Shown in pieces: positions 25,223 to 35,002 of a stretch of 64,000 nucleotides of DNA. A model generated the notes under the pieces. That model had not been told where the DNA came from, did not search any database, and worked only from the letters and a program-made list of their open reading frames with translations. Position 1 is the stretch's first letter; the number at the start of each line of letters is the position of its first letter. Source of the DNA: UBA3210 sp048359995 (GTDB taxonomy: Bacteria; Bacillota_I; Bacilli_A; RFN20; CAG-449); assembly GCA_048359995.1 (NCBI GenBank), contig DBGCPK010000008.1, positions 62,001 to 126,000 on the forward strand, given 5' to 3'. The translations under genes were made by a program, and so were the position numbers.

Positions 25223-26032
25223 TTATTCATCAATCCTAAAATCACAGATTTTATGATGTATTCCTCTTTTTTCCTCCGGTGGCAAAACCATAAAATTCCC
25301 ATAAATTTTTTCCAAAATCTTTCGATATTGGCAAGGAGCGATAACGGTCATACCATCAAATTGAATTTCCACCCCACGCCCATAGTAATCCGAAGGAAAA
25401 GTTTGGTTTTGCACGCCGTATCTACTTGTGTAATTTACTGTAAAGTTTCTCCTTTTTTTTCCGGAAACAACAAAACTGCTTACCATAACAATCCATTTGG
25501 CTGGGATTAAATCCACGATTTTGCGCTTAATGGCAGATTCAATATTATGACTTTGCTTTCTCATATACAAATTCAATAATTTCCAATATACATCATGTTT
25601 GATCTTGACAATTTTTGTCGGCTTTTTAACATAATCCAACATAAATATATCAACAAAAACGCCCTTGTGCATTTTCACTCCTACTGTCTGAGAACTTTCT
25701 AATAAAGTTCCATTCTTTCTTATTTTCGGCATCAATTGATTATAGCCCGGATCCGTGTGGGTATCTTGAAGAAAAAAGTGAGCGTCCAATTCCGATTTGC
25801 ATATTTTTTTAAATCGTTTGTAGTCCCGACGATACATTGCGATATCGATGTCATCATCCCACGGAATAAACCCGCCATGCCTAACTGCGCCAAGCAGTGT
25901 ACCTCCGACAATGTAATATTGGATATCGTGCGTGCGACAGATTCTATCGATTTCTTTTAAAATCAGACGCTCTTCATTCTGAAGAATCGACAATTCCTCT
26001 TCTGTCAGCAATCTCGTTTTACTTTTCTCCAT
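25223..26032 (-). CDS. LicD-family phosphotransferase
   Basis: 269 residues. The N-terminal nucleotidyltransferase-like LicD signature is 'YYIVGGTLLGAVRHGGFIPWDDDIDIAM', with metal-binding aspartates. C-terminal 'PPEEKRGIHHKI' is also typical. LicD proteins transfer phosphocholine, ribitol phosphate or other phospho-alcohols from CDP donors to surface glycans. TagD downstream in the operon suggests glycerol phosphate; this is inference. It overlaps wzx by 14 bp and follows AAGGAG. Confidence 0.9.
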   Translation of the reverse strand: MEKSKTRLLTEEELSILQNEERLILKEIDRICRTHDIQYYIVGGTLLGAVRHGGFIPWDDDIDIAMYRRDYKRFKKICKSELDAHFFLQDTHTDPGYNQLMPKIRKNGTLLESSQTVGVKMHKGVFVDIFMLDYVKKPTKIVKIKHDVYWKLLNLYMRKQSHNIESAIKRKIVDLIPAKWIVMVSSFVVSGKKRRNFTVNYTSRYGVQNQTFPSDYYGRGVEIQFDGMTVIAPCQYRKILEKIYGNFMVLPPEEKRGIHHKICDFRIDE

Positions 26033-27575
26033 GTTTCAATCTCCTTATTTTCATCGTCACGCGACATATGAGTTTTTTTACGCTCTCTTTTATATAAATA
26101 AAACTTGAATCCTTGTGCAATGCAAGGTAAAAAATGACATTCGTAATTATCGAGCACAAAATAATCTTTAAAATCAGCCATAAGAAATTGCTATCCGAAA
26201 TATATTTCAAAGCAAAATAATTGATCAATAATGTTCCTGCTTCTAACAATAAAAACAGCAAATATTTTATATAAAAGGAGCGAGGCGATTTATGAAAAGA
26301 AAGTTTATAGACATAATAAGGATCGACAATAGTTGTAGTCAGTAATCTGGAAATCGGCGTAGCAATCAAAACGCCGAAAACCCCGATAAACTGGACTAAA
26401 ATCAGCGACAATCCCAAATTTAAAATTACATTTAAAATCGGAAAATACCGACTATTGGAGAAATAGCCATTTGTAATTCGAAACGTATATCCTGCAGTCT
26501 GCATACCTCCGACATAAAAATTGAAACAAATGGCAAAAACGATTTCTATATTAAATGTGTATTCCGCGCCAATCCATAATTTCAAAAACGGATTAAAAAA
26601 CAGCATCATTCCGATCGCAACCCACCCATAAATCCAAAAAGAAACCAATAAAAGGCTGTTAAAAATCGTTTCTTTTTTCTTTGTATCTTCCGTTGTATTC
26701 AAATCGCCTATACTAGCGGTAGTGGCATTCCCAATGATCTGCGTAAAACTCGTCACATTCGTTACTACCAAAGTATAGTTCGATAAAATCCCTACCGCTT
26801 CCAAGCCTACGAAAGACGAAATGATAATATTATCCGTCCCGCCCAAAATAGTTGTCGCAATTTTATATAAAAGCAGAGCATATACATTTTTTCCAATCGA
26901 TTTATATTCTTCTTTCGATAGTTTATATTCCGTTTTTTCTTTTAAAAAACTATGCTGTTTCCCAATGCGCACATAGACAAAAAAAGAAAAAGCGCCTTCG
27001 AGAATAATATTAACTAATAGATACAGAATAAAATTATGCGTGATGAAAAGGACGATTCCCATGCAGATTTCTTTCACCGCTTTGATCACCTGATGATAAA
27101 TATCGACCTTATATTGCTGCTGAATGGCAGAAAGAAACGAAGTTCTAGATGAGAAAAAATATGTGATCGATGTATTAATAAGATATAAAACAAAAAGCAA
27201 ATAAATATTTAAATCCAGCGTGTAATCTTTAATCAGTTTGTCGATAAAGGGAGTAATCAGTAATCCTGCCGCGATAATAACTAATCCTATAACGCAATAA
27301 CACTTATGATAAAACTTCATCAGCGCATTCACTTTATCCATTCTTTTTTCTGCTAAAGGTTTATACATTGCAAATACAATTGCATTGCCAATTCCCAATT
27401 CTGCAAACGAAAGAATCGAAAGAATATTGGTAAAGAGACCATTAATGCCCAAATACTCTTTACCTAAAATAGATATGAATATCGTGCGTACAAGAAAAGT
27501 AAGCAAAAGGTTGATCAGCTTCATCATCAAGCCAACCATCGAATTGCGTGCGACATTTTCACTGCGTGAAGCCAT
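26019..27575 (-). CDS. wzx: Wzx-type polysaccharide flippase (MOP superfamily)
   Basis: A 518-residue polytopic protein with about 12-14 hydrophobic helices and the N-terminal 'RSENVARNSMVGLMMKLINLLLTFLVRTIFI' and 'GINGLFTNILSILSFAELGIG' of Wzx/RfbX proteins. It flips lipid-linked repeat units across the membrane. It follows AAAGGAG and a near-consensus promoter, and is the first gene of a six-gene unit ending with ugd. Confidence 0.9.
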   Translation of the reverse strand: MASRSENVARNSMVGLMMKLINLLLTFLVRTIFISILGKEYLGINGLFTNILSILSFAELGIGNAIVFAMYKPLAEKRMDKVNALMKFYHKCYCVIGLVIIAAGLLITPFIDKLIKDYTLDLNIYLLFVLYLINTSITYFFSSRTSFLSAIQQQYKVDIYHQVIKAVKEICMGIVLFITHNFILYLLVNIILEGAFSFFVYVRIGKQHSFLKEKTEYKLSKEEYKSIGKNVYALLLYKIATTILGGTDNIIISSFVGLEAVGILSNYTLVVTNVTSFTQIIGNATTASIGDLNTTEDTKKKETIFNSLLLVSFWIYGWVAIGMMLFFNPFLKLWIGAEYTFNIEIVFAICFNFYVGGMQTAGYTFRITNGYFSNSRYFPILNVILNLGLSLILVQFIGVFGVLIATPISRLLTTTIVDPYYVYKLSFHKSPRSFYIKYLLFLLLEAGTLLINYFALKYISDSNFLWLILKIILCSIITNVIFYLALHKDSSFIYIKESVKKLICRVTMKIRRLKHGEK

Positions 27576-27618
27576 AGAATACTCCTTTAAACCGTGCGAT
27601 CATTTCTTGCCTCTAAAA

Positions 27619-27647
27619 ATTATACCTTTCCATTTCTTATAAATCAA
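27619..27647 (-). promoter_or_regulatory. Promoter of the wzx-to-ugd operon
   Basis: Minus strand: -35 TTGATT (27647-27642), 17 bp, -10 TATAAT (27624-27619), 44 bp ahead of wzx. Confidence 0.8.
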
Positions 27648-27719
27648 ATTATTTGAAAAAGATTGAAATTCACTTTTAATCTAAACAAAAGTAAGAATTT
27701 CCACTCTTTCAAAATAACA

Positions 27720-28571
27720 TTAAAATAAATACTTCGGATTCACTCCGAACTGATTCTTTTTTTGAGCGTAGATAGCTTCCTTATACATTTTTTTCGTCTT
27801 TTCGCTCATTTTGCCAAATCTGATTCTTAACTTTATCCGCTCTTTCAAATACTGTCTGTACCGGTATTTTTTCAGCAACCACAACTGATTCCGCGTTCCG
27901 TAGAAATTCCTCCAATTGTCGACGGAGGATTGCGAAGGCAATCTCTTATGAACCAAAATCGAACGATTCACATTCAGAATCTCGGTCAATGGGTGAAACC
28001 GAAGACAATATTCCGTATCGTCGTGCCAAATGAAGAACTCGCTCTTCGGCAAACCGACTTGCCTGATTAAGGATGTTGCGACGAAAAGGCCGCAAAAACT
28101 TCCGATATCGTAAAGAAACGTATCTTTTTCGTATTCCTCAGGCGAAACGGCATCTCCCAGTATATTTTTTCGAGTTATTCTTTTTCGGTGAAAAACGGCC
28201 GGTTTCCCCTCTTCCATGACGGTTCCGGAATAAGCGAGAATGTCTGAACTCATCTTCTTTTCGATTTCACTTACGAATTCTTTCTGAATAATCGCGTCAT
28301 CATCGATGATCAAGACAAAGTCGTTGTCATCCAAATCGACTGCCGACATAGCCAACGCAAATCCGCCGGCGCCTCCCAGATTCGACGGTGAACGGATCAC
28401 TTTGAACCTTTTGTCGTCAATGGTTGCAAGGTAGGCCTCCGTTCCGTCCTTGCTGTCATTATCGACGATAATCACCTGATTGACAGGTTTTGACTGAGAA
28501 AGAATCGCGTTAACGCATTCCTCTAAAAGTTTAACCCTATTGCACGTGACAACGATGACTGCATAATTCAT
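27720..28571 (-). CDS. Glycosyltransferase family 2 (COG1216, rhamnosyl-/galactofuranosyltransferase-like)
   Basis: A 283-residue GT-A enzyme. 'VVTCNRVKLLEECVNAIL' and 'VDNDSKDGT' form the nucleotide-sugar site, 'LIIDDDAI' is the DxD metal site, and 'WHDDTEYCLR' is the catalytic-base region. This pattern matches the GlfT2/rhamnosyltransferase branch; the acceptor and donor are unknown, but UDP-Galf (glf at 39599) is a candidate donor. It follows AAAGGAGG and overlaps the preceding polymerase gene by 35 bp. Last gene of the 12-gene operon. Confidence 0.88.
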   Translation of the reverse strand: MNYAVIVVTCNRVKLLEECVNAILSQSKPVNQVIIVDNDSKDGTEAYLATIDDKRFKVIRSPSNLGGAGGFALAMSAVDLDDNDFVLIIDDDAIIQKEFVSEIEKKMSSDILAYSGTVMEEGKPAVFHRKRITRKNILGDAVSPEEYEKDTFLYDIGSFCGLFVATSLIRQVGLPKSEFFIWHDDTEYCLRFHPLTEILNVNRSILVHKRLPSQSSVDNWRNFYGTRNQLWLLKKYRYRQYLKERIKLRIRFGKMSEKTKKMYKEAIYAQKKNQFGVNPKYLF

Positions 28572-29787
28572 TTGTTTTTCTCCTCCTTTGTAATAAATAA
28601 CCGGAAGATATCGACAACGCGAACAGCGTTCCGATGTCGCTGTATGTAATGCCGTAAATATCGGTTATCAAAACAAGCAACGTAATCGATAAACTTAGAC
28701 GGGTCAAGGAAGATTTTCCTCTTTCCGGAAAGCGTTTTAAATTCAAGAGCAACGGCATTAAATAGATCGAAAGTCCGATCAATCCCGTTGACGCTAAGAT
28801 TTCAGTGTAATTGCAATGCGAATAAGTGGAGATGACATACTGGATTGAATCCGTATATCCGTACACAGCATTGTACCCCTGTCCGATCAAAGGACTTTCC
28901 GTAAAAAGCTGGAACCCGAAGCCCATCAATTCGAATCGCGTGGCGGTGCTTCCCATATCCGTCACACTCACGATATCTTCGGATTTCGAGAAGAAGTCGA
29001 ACAATTCAAGAAAACGAGAGAAGAAATTATCTATAAAATACGAACTATTGCTCAGAATCAAAAAGACGACAACTCCAACCGCGGCTAACGTTACGAGATT
29101 TCTCAGCGCTTTCCGTTTGTCTTTTTCCAGGAGAATTTCAAATAACACCAAAAAAAGTAAAATACTGATAACTGCACCTTTCGCCTGAGTCAAAAGAAGG
29201 AAAACCGAAACGACGATCATGGAAAGAATGCATAGAATCCGATTTTTCCTTTTTTTGCACTCTTTCGCAAAGTAAAGAAGAAAAATCAGTGCAAAGACAT
29301 AAAATCTTCCCAATTGCGTTACCCACAACCCGGTTACGGTTCCGATTCTAACGCCATCAAGATAATCGTTCGGCGGTGTCTGTGCGACAATCACGACAAT
29401 CATCGTAAAAACCGCCAAAAGATAAATCTTCATCAACGTTTCGATTTCCTTTTTATTGGTTGATAAATTCGTCACAATCAAGATCAACGGCAGAATTTGT
29501 ATGATATCGTTGATCAGATTGGATTGGTAAAATACATCGCGGTACGAACTCCACATGATTGAGAAAAAATTCATCATCCAAAACAAGCAACTAAAAACAA
29601 AATACGGTTTTGAAACCCGAATTCTCTCCGGAAAGATGATGCCATAAATTAAAAATGAACCGCACATGAAGGCAAAGGCCGCAATGGAAAAATAATGTTG
29701 GATTCCCGTACCCGTAGAAAAGCAAAATACCGAAACCAAATACAGATAGATGGAAAAATACAAAACGTTCTTGGATCTAATTCTCAT
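28537..29787 (-). CDS. wzy: O-antigen ligase/Wzy-type polymerase
   Basis: A 416-residue polytopic membrane protein with about 10-12 helices and a Wzy_C-type loop ('GFQLFTESPLIGQGYNAVYGY' followed by 'YSHCNYTEILASTGLIGL'), where the His and Arg/Glu of this family lie. It is inferred to polymerise undecaprenyl-linked repeat units outside the membrane. The start at 29787 (MRIRSKN) follows GGGGAAGAGT and overlaps the upstream GT2 stop by 4 bp (ATGA); an in-frame ATG at 29829 is less likely. Confidence 0.85.
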   Translation of the reverse strand: MRIRSKNVLYFSIYLYLVSVFCFSTGTGIQHYFSIAAFAFMCGSFLIYGIIFPERIRVSKPYFVFSCLFWMMNFFSIMWSSYRDVFYQSNLINDIIQILPLILIVTNLSTNKKEIETLMKIYLLAVFTMIVVIVAQTPPNDYLDGVRIGTVTGLWVTQLGRFYVFALIFLLYFAKECKKRKNRILCILSMIVVSVFLLLTQAKGAVISILLFLVLFEILLEKDKRKALRNLVTLAAVGVVVFLILSNSSYFIDNFFSRFLELFDFFSKSEDIVSVTDMGSTATRFELMGFGFQLFTESPLIGQGYNAVYGYTDSIQYVISTYSHCNYTEILASTGLIGLSIYLMPLLLNLKRFPERGKSSLTRLSLSITLLVLITDIYGITYSDIGTLFALSISSGYLLQRRRKTNELCSHRCHVQ

Positions 29788-30764
29788 ACTCTTCCCCTTT
29801 TTTTCAATTTGCAAATCAAATGTATGCACCGGAAAAACTTTGCCTTGAAGAGGATCAACACTCCTCGCCGACTGCGGGATAATCCCTTCATTTTAAAAGA
29901 CGCATACAGTTTTCGGACACCGGATGATTTCCGCAATGTTTTCATCTTTCGGTATGACTCTTTCCCGTTAAATCCGTATCCTATCGAACAGATATGTGTG
30001 AAAAGCATAAAATAAAACGACGCGGCTTTCTCTTCTTTCAGATCCGGTCTCTGGAGTTTTTGCACAAATTTCAGATATTCGTCCATCACGATTTCGAATT
30101 CATTGGAAAAGTTTTTATTATATGCCCGAATGGCGCTGCCATCATTGACAGAATAAAGATAATGCAAATCGGCGCAATTGACAAAAGAAAAGTGCTTCTC
30201 GAGAAGTTCGAGAAGATACAGCATTCCTTCCACGCAAGTGAGATGATACGTATGTTTTCCGGTTAGTACGCCTCGTTTGATGACTTTATTCCAGAGATTA
30301 TTGAAAAGTGGTTCCGATAGGAAATCCTGTATCATCTCTTGCTTTAATTCCATTTTGACGTTCGGAACAAAGGGATATCGGATTTGCTTCTCCATGCTTT
30401 GTCCAATCAGGGATGTAGTCAAAAGAAGTACGTCCGCTTGCGTCTGATCGACAACCGCGCTCAGCTTCGCGAGTATCCCTTGTTCGAGATAATCGTCCGA
30501 ATCCAAAAAGAACAGATAATCTCCTTTCGCCGTTTCCATGGCCTTTTTCCGAGATAAATACAATCCTTCGTTTTCCTGATAGATGACATGAATCCGATCA
30601 TCTTCGATAGCTTGTAAATAACAAATCGTTTCCTCATCCGACCCATTATCGACTATAACGATTTCATAATCGAAAAAATTCTGCGAACGGATAGACTCCA
30701 AGCAACGCGGGAGCGTTTTTAAAGAATTTCTGACGGGAATACAGATGGTGAAACGTAAACTCAT
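29784..30764 (-). CDS. Glycosyltransferase family 2
   Basis: 326 residues. GT-A motifs: 'TICIPVRNSLKTLPRCLESI', 'VIVDNGSD' and 'FLDSDDYLE' (DxD). 'LWNKVIKR' further on is common in this subfamily. The start at 30764 (MSLRFTI) overlaps the previous gene's TGA by 4 bp. The C-terminal third is divergent and basic. Substrate unknown. Confidence 0.88.
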   Translation of the reverse strand: MSLRFTICIPVRNSLKTLPRCLESIRSQNFFDYEIVIVDNGSDEETICYLQAIEDDRIHVIYQENEGLYLSRKKAMETAKGDYLFFLDSDDYLEQGILAKLSAVVDQTQADVLLLTTSLIGQSMEKQIRYPFVPNVKMELKQEMIQDFLSEPLFNNLWNKVIKRGVLTGKHTYHLTCVEGMLYLLELLEKHFSFVNCADLHYLYSVNDGSAIRAYNKNFSNEFEIVMDEYLKFVQKLQRPDLKEEKAASFYFMLFTHICSIGYGFNGKESYRKMKTLRKSSGVRKLYASFKMKGLSRSRRGVLILFKAKFFRCIHLICKLKKRGRV

Positions 30765-31801
30765 GCAATCAACTTCTCCCATAGAACGCCGATATTCTCC
30801 GAAGAATATTTTTCTCTTTCTTTACGGGCGTTTTCTTCCATTTCTTTCACTGCTTCCGAATCGGTTTCTAACAGAAAAAGAGAATCGACCAACGCTTTTC
30901 GATCGTTCATCGGTATTAATTTACCATTATATCCGTCTTGAATCAAGGATTTTGTTCCGCCGCCGTAACTATCCGTAGCAACAGAATAAATGCCGATGGA
31001 CAACGCTTCCATCAAAGCATTCGGCATCCCTTCAAAATCAGAAGTCAGCACGAAAGCAGAAGCATTCGCGATGCGGGATAACGCATTCGGACAAAATCCT
31101 TTAAAAAAGATGTAGTTCGAAGCCTTTTTTTCTTCCGTATATCGAAGATACGTTTGTAGTAGTTGCCCGTCGCCGTAAATTTCCAGAATATAGTCTTCGT
31201 ATCTTTCGTGAAAATCGATCATTGCATCTAAAAGAAGCCGTATATTTTTTTGCTCTTCCAAGCGAGAAATGGTGACGATTTTTTTCTCGGTTGCCGTTCT
31301 GTGAATACGGAAAACTTCATCGTTAACAGGGTTGGGAATGATTGAACAGCGACGGACACGCCCGAACAGTTTTTTCTGTTCCTCGGTCTGAAAAACAACG
31401 TGCGACGCCCGCAGGAAAGTCCAGTATTGAATCATTCTTCCTATCGGGGATTTAAACTCCGATTTCGGATAATTCCGGCAGGAAGTGATGACTTGAATGT
31501 CTTTGTATCTCGATAAGACGAGAGCATAGTATAACTCAAAAGTGATGATCGCGGTAATCTGATTTTCTTTCATAAAACCGTGCGCTTGTTTGCACCGACC
31601 TGTCACTTTTTTCAACTTCGATGCATTTCCGCTCAACTTTACGACCTTGATTCTCTCGTCGATGGCGTACTTAGCCTCCTCTGAAAAGACAAACAGCGTA
31701 ACGTCGTATTCTTTTTTTGCGAAATAAGTAGCTAGAACCGAGATAACTCTCTCGGCACCGCCGCTCCCCAATTTTGAAACCAAAAAAGCAATCTTTTTCA
31801 T
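30761..31801 (-). CDS. Glycosyltransferase family 4
   Basis: A 346-residue GT-B enzyme. N-terminal 'SKLGSGGAERVISVLATYF'; C-terminal donor domain with 'IPNPVNDEVF', 'ISRLEEQKNIRLLLDA', 'IYGDGQL' and the 'SDFEGMPNALMEALSIG' (EX7E) motif. It retains a nucleotide-sugar-donor retaining mechanism by family. It overlaps the upstream gene by 4 bp and follows AAAGGAGG. Confidence 0.9.
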   Translation of the reverse strand: MKKIAFLVSKLGSGGAERVISVLATYFAKKEYDVTLFVFSEEAKYAIDERIKVVKLSGNASKLKKVTGRCKQAHGFMKENQITAIITFELYYALVLSRYKDIQVITSCRNYPKSEFKSPIGRMIQYWTFLRASHVVFQTEEQKKLFGRVRRCSIIPNPVNDEVFRIHRTATEKKIVTISRLEEQKNIRLLLDAMIDFHERYEDYILEIYGDGQLLQTYLRYTEEKKASNYIFFKGFCPNALSRIANASAFVLTSDFEGMPNALMEALSIGIYSVATDSYGGGTKSLIQDGYNGKLIPMNDRKALVDSLFLLETDSEAVKEMEENARKEREKYSSENIGVLWEKLIA

Positions 31802-32688
31802 GACTTCCGCCTCCTTTTCTTAAAGCAAAATGCATAATATACCATCGAAGGCACGATATTTAACCGAAAATACTTCTTGCTGTTGCAACCCTCCATCATT
31901 TCTTTCCACGTCCTTCCGGCCAATTTCGAATAGCAGTAATAGTAAATGCATCCTTTCAGCCGGTTATAGCACGTAAACCGCCGGTCGATATATAGATTAA
32001 ATGTCTCATAGACTCCAATCGGATTTCGAGCTTTCGTTTCCAAAATATTTTGAGTCAACCCGTCGTTCAAGTAATTTCCGATGTAAACGCATTTATTCGT
32101 ATACACCATTTGGTATCGATCGGACATCTTTATCCAGATGTAACTTTCCATCAAAAACTTTTCGTTTCCAAACGATGGAAACGGATACTGAATCAATACG
32201 TCGCGAAGAAAAACTTCCGCTTTATCTCCCAAGCCGTCGTTCTTGTTGATTCTCTCTTCAATGTAATCGGAGATATGTTCGCAATCCGGTCTCTTTCCGT
32301 TGATCTGACCATCTTTGAAAGATCGTAAAAACGAAAACCCGGCAATCCGACGGCTATCCAATTCGTTTGCATACTTTTGATCGTATTCGTAAATCGTTTC
32401 GATCGCATCGGGCGTCAAAGTATCGTCCGAATCGACGATAAAAACATACTTTCCTTTGGCGGCATTTACGCCGCGATTCACCGCGATATGTTTTCCCGAA
32501 TTCTTCTGTTTGATCAAGGTAAGCGAAATATCCGTGAAATCCCGAACGACATCTTCCAACGCGTCGGTACTCCCGTCGTCAACCAAAATCCATTCGAAAT
32601 CGTCGTTCGTCTGCGCTTTTAAGGAATGATACAATTCCGCGATCACATACGCTCTGTTATAAACAGGGGTTACAACCGAAACTAACAT
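31798..32688 (-). CDS. Glycosyltransferase family 2
   Basis: 296 residues. Motifs 'VVTPVYNRAYVIAELYHSL', 'LVDDGSTD' and 'FIVDSDDTLTPD' define the GT-A site. The C-terminal half is like the 'TuaG/EpsJ' set of Gram-positive capsule GT2s, with 'IWIKMSDRYQMVYTNKCVYIGNYLNDGLT'. Substrate unknown. The start follows GGAGTTGG. Confidence 0.88.
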   Translation of the reverse strand: MLVSVVTPVYNRAYVIAELYHSLKAQTNDDFEWILVDDGSTDALEDVVRDFTDISLTLIKQKNSGKHIAVNRGVNAAKGKYVFIVDSDDTLTPDAIETIYEYDQKYANELDSRRIAGFSFLRSFKDGQINGKRPDCEHISDYIEERINKNDGLGDKAEVFLRDVLIQYPFPSFGNEKFLMESYIWIKMSDRYQMVYTNKCVYIGNYLNDGLTQNILETKARNPIGVYETFNLYIDRRFTCYNRLKGCIYYYCYSKLAGRTWKEMMEGCNSKKYFRLNIVPSMVYYAFCFKKRRRKS

Positions 32689-33908
32689 TTCACCAACTCC
32701 TCATAAAGGGCGATCAACCGCAGATAATACCGATTCGCATCAAATTTTTCCCGAGCCAACCGACTGGCATTTTGACACATATCCCTGTATTTTTCCTCGG
32801 ATAATCCGAAAATCCAACGAATCGCCTGCGCAAGATGATCCTCGTTTCCGTATTGAAAGATCTTGCCGTTAATTTCATCTTCCACCATTTCGGGAAGCCC
32901 CCCTTGATTCGACACGATGACGGGAGTTCCTTCGGACATGGCCTCCATGATCGCATAAGGACCATTCTCATACCATTCCGAAGGTAAAACGACGCATTTG
33001 GCTTTTTTGATCAGATCCTTCAATTCTTCTCCCTTTTTAAATCCCAAAAGCCGGACGTTTCCTTTCTCAATTTCCTCTTTGAAAGCTGACCGAATCTCTT
33101 TTTCCAGCGCGCCTTTCCCCGCGATCCATAACTCTTTGTTTTCTTTCACGCATGCTTTGATCAAGGTCTTGATTCCCTTTTCTTTGGAAAGCCTCCCGAA
33201 ATACAGAACATAACCCGACCGCTCGTCGGAACAGCCGTATTCCGTATCCGGGTCAAGAAGATTCGGGATGTGAATCATCGTTTTTTCCGTAAAACGGCTT
33301 TCCCCGTATTTGTCCAAATAGAAACGAGAAGGAACGATGTACGCGTCGATCTTGTCGTAAACCTTCATCCGTTTGTAATTGGTTGCTTCGACATAGGCCA
33401 AAAGGCTTTTTAATCTCGATTCTTGCACACAAGCGTTTTTCACGCAAGGGCGAAAATTTCCGTGCAAAGGGCAATCATTGCAAATCTTTCCGTGATTCAG
33501 CATCATATAATTCGGACAAATTCCGATCAAGTCGTGCAATGTCCAAACGATCGGAATCTTTCTTTTCCGGATGACCGGGACAATCGACAAAGTCAATTGA
33601 TGATGAACTAGATTGAAATGCACGATATCCGGTTTTTCGGAATCGATCAGCCTGGCGATTTTTCTTTTGGCCTCGAAAGAATAGAGATATTTCGCCGCAT
33701 ACTTCATTTTCTTAAACGGATTTCGGGTTCTGTAATCAATGTTTTTGACGAAAAACTTCTCCCCATTTCTTTTTTCGTTTCTTTCATCAGCCATGGAAAA
33801 CCAAACTACTTCATGCCCGTTTTTCTTTAAAACCTTTTCCAAAGCAAAGCAATAGGTTTCCGAACCGCCGACAGTATGTAAAAACTTGTTTACAATCAGT
33901 ACTTTCAT
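32682..33908 (-). CDS. Glycosyltransferase family 4
   Basis: 408 residues, GT-B. N-terminal 'NKFLHTVGGSETYCFALEKVL', a cysteine-rich segment 'CPNYMMLNHGKICNDCPLHGNFRPC' (typical of a capsule GT4 subgroup with a CxxC-type insertion), and C-terminal 'YFGRLSKEKGIKTLIKAC' and 'PYAIMEAMSEGTPVI' (EX7E). It overlaps its neighbours by 4 and 7 bp. Confidence 0.9.
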   Translation of the reverse strand: MKVLIVNKFLHTVGGSETYCFALEKVLKKNGHEVVWFSMADERNEKRNGEKFFVKNIDYRTRNPFKKMKYAAKYLYSFEAKRKIARLIDSEKPDIVHFNLVHHQLTLSIVPVIRKRKIPIVWTLHDLIGICPNYMMLNHGKICNDCPLHGNFRPCVKNACVQESRLKSLLAYVEATNYKRMKVYDKIDAYIVPSRFYLDKYGESRFTEKTMIHIPNLLDPDTEYGCSDERSGYVLYFGRLSKEKGIKTLIKACVKENKELWIAGKGALEKEIRSAFKEEIEKGNVRLLGFKKGEELKDLIKKAKCVVLPSEWYENGPYAIMEAMSEGTPVIVSNQGGLPEMVEDEINGKIFQYGNEDHLAQAIRWIFGLSEEKYRDMCQNASRLAREKFDANRYYLRLIALYEELVKC

Positions 33909-35002
33909 AACGTTTTTTCCTTTGCTTTGTTGACCTGTTTCGCCTGAATCCGAACGTATTTCGCCCGGTTCCGTTCACGATACCGGTTGATGAACTTTGC
34001 TTCGGCGATGCATAAAAACTTCCAGTTCCATTTCAAAGGCAGCACCATGATTTTCATTAATCCGTCCGGTCGCGCTTTTTTGATGGCCTCGCGAGCATCG
34101 GTGTCTTCCAAAATCTCTGCGATCAACTTTTTCTTTCCCTTTTTGGAATAACTCTCGTTTGCGACGATTTCCTGTACGCATTGAACGATTCTTTCGGCAA
34201 AAAAAGTATAGAGCGTGACCCACGAAGCGTCGTCTTTCAGTTGCCAATACGTAAAGATTTCTTTCGTGTGCAAATAATGTTCTTTCTTCTTCTGAAATAA
34301 GTGAAAATGGTAAACCGAATTCACTTCGCTCGACGAACGCGAACGGAAATAGTGGTACAACGGATTCGGAACAAACGCTACCTTTTCGATGTCCTTAATA
34401 TAATCCATGTTGAAATGATGGTCTTCCAGTTTGGTTACCCTGTACCGGATATGATTATTTTCGATGATCTCCCTTTTGTAAAGTTTGTTCCAAGGCACGG
34501 TCAGTATGGACTGATTTAGATATCGCGCGGCATTGTGCCTGAAATCTTCCTTGTTCAAAAACACCCTTTCCTCTGGGCAAACCGGAAGCGAAAGATGCTG
34601 ATTTTCAAGTACATACTCCATAGACCAACCGAAAACGACAAGATCAAGATCGTTTTTTTCCGCGATCTCTATGCTAAACCGAACTGCATCGGGTTCAACG
34701 GAATCGTCTGAATCGACGATATAAACGTATTTTCCCTTGCAGATATCCAGCGCTTGATTTCTTGCTTCCGCCAAAAAACGATTTTCTTTGTTGTCGATCA
34801 AAACGATCCGGGGATCCTTTTCCATAAACGCTTTGATCTGTTCCGACGAATGATCATCCGATCCGTTGTTAACGATGATGAATTCGAGATTTTCATAGGT
34901 CTGATCCAATACGCTTTGAATGGATACGGGCAGAAACTTTTCCGTATTGTAGACCGACATGATGACCGAAACGAGTGCTTTCTGTGTACCGGACATCGTC
35001 AT
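33905..35002 (-). CDS. Glycosyltransferase family 2 with long C-terminal extension
   Basis: 365 residues. GT-A motifs 'SVIMSVYNTEKFLPVSIQSVLDQTYENLEFIIVNNGSDD' (spread over residues 12-50) and 'YIVDSDDSVEPD' (DxD). 'TVPWNKLYKREII' is common in CpsI/EpsH-like enzymes. The translational start could be 35002 (overlapping the upstream TGA by 4 bp) or the ATG at 34996, which has better spacing from AGGTGA. The C-terminal 140 residues are basic and helical. Substrate unknown. Confidence 0.87.
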   Translation of the reverse strand: MTMSGTQKALVSVIMSVYNTEKFLPVSIQSVLDQTYENLEFIIVNNGSDDHSSEQIKAFMEKDPRIVLIDNKENRFLAEARNQALDICKGKYVYIVDSDDSVEPDAVRFSIEIAEKNDLDLVVFGWSMEYVLENQHLSLPVCPEERVFLNKEDFRHNAARYLNQSILTVPWNKLYKREIIENNHIRYRVTKLEDHHFNMDYIKDIEKVAFVPNPLYHYFRSRSSSEVNSVYHFHLFQKKKEHYLHTKEIFTYWQLKDDASWVTLYTFFAERIVQCVQEIVANESYSKKGKKKLIAEILEDTDAREAIKKARPDGLMKIMVLPLKWNWKFLCIAEAKFINRYRERNRAKYVRIQAKQVNKAKEKTL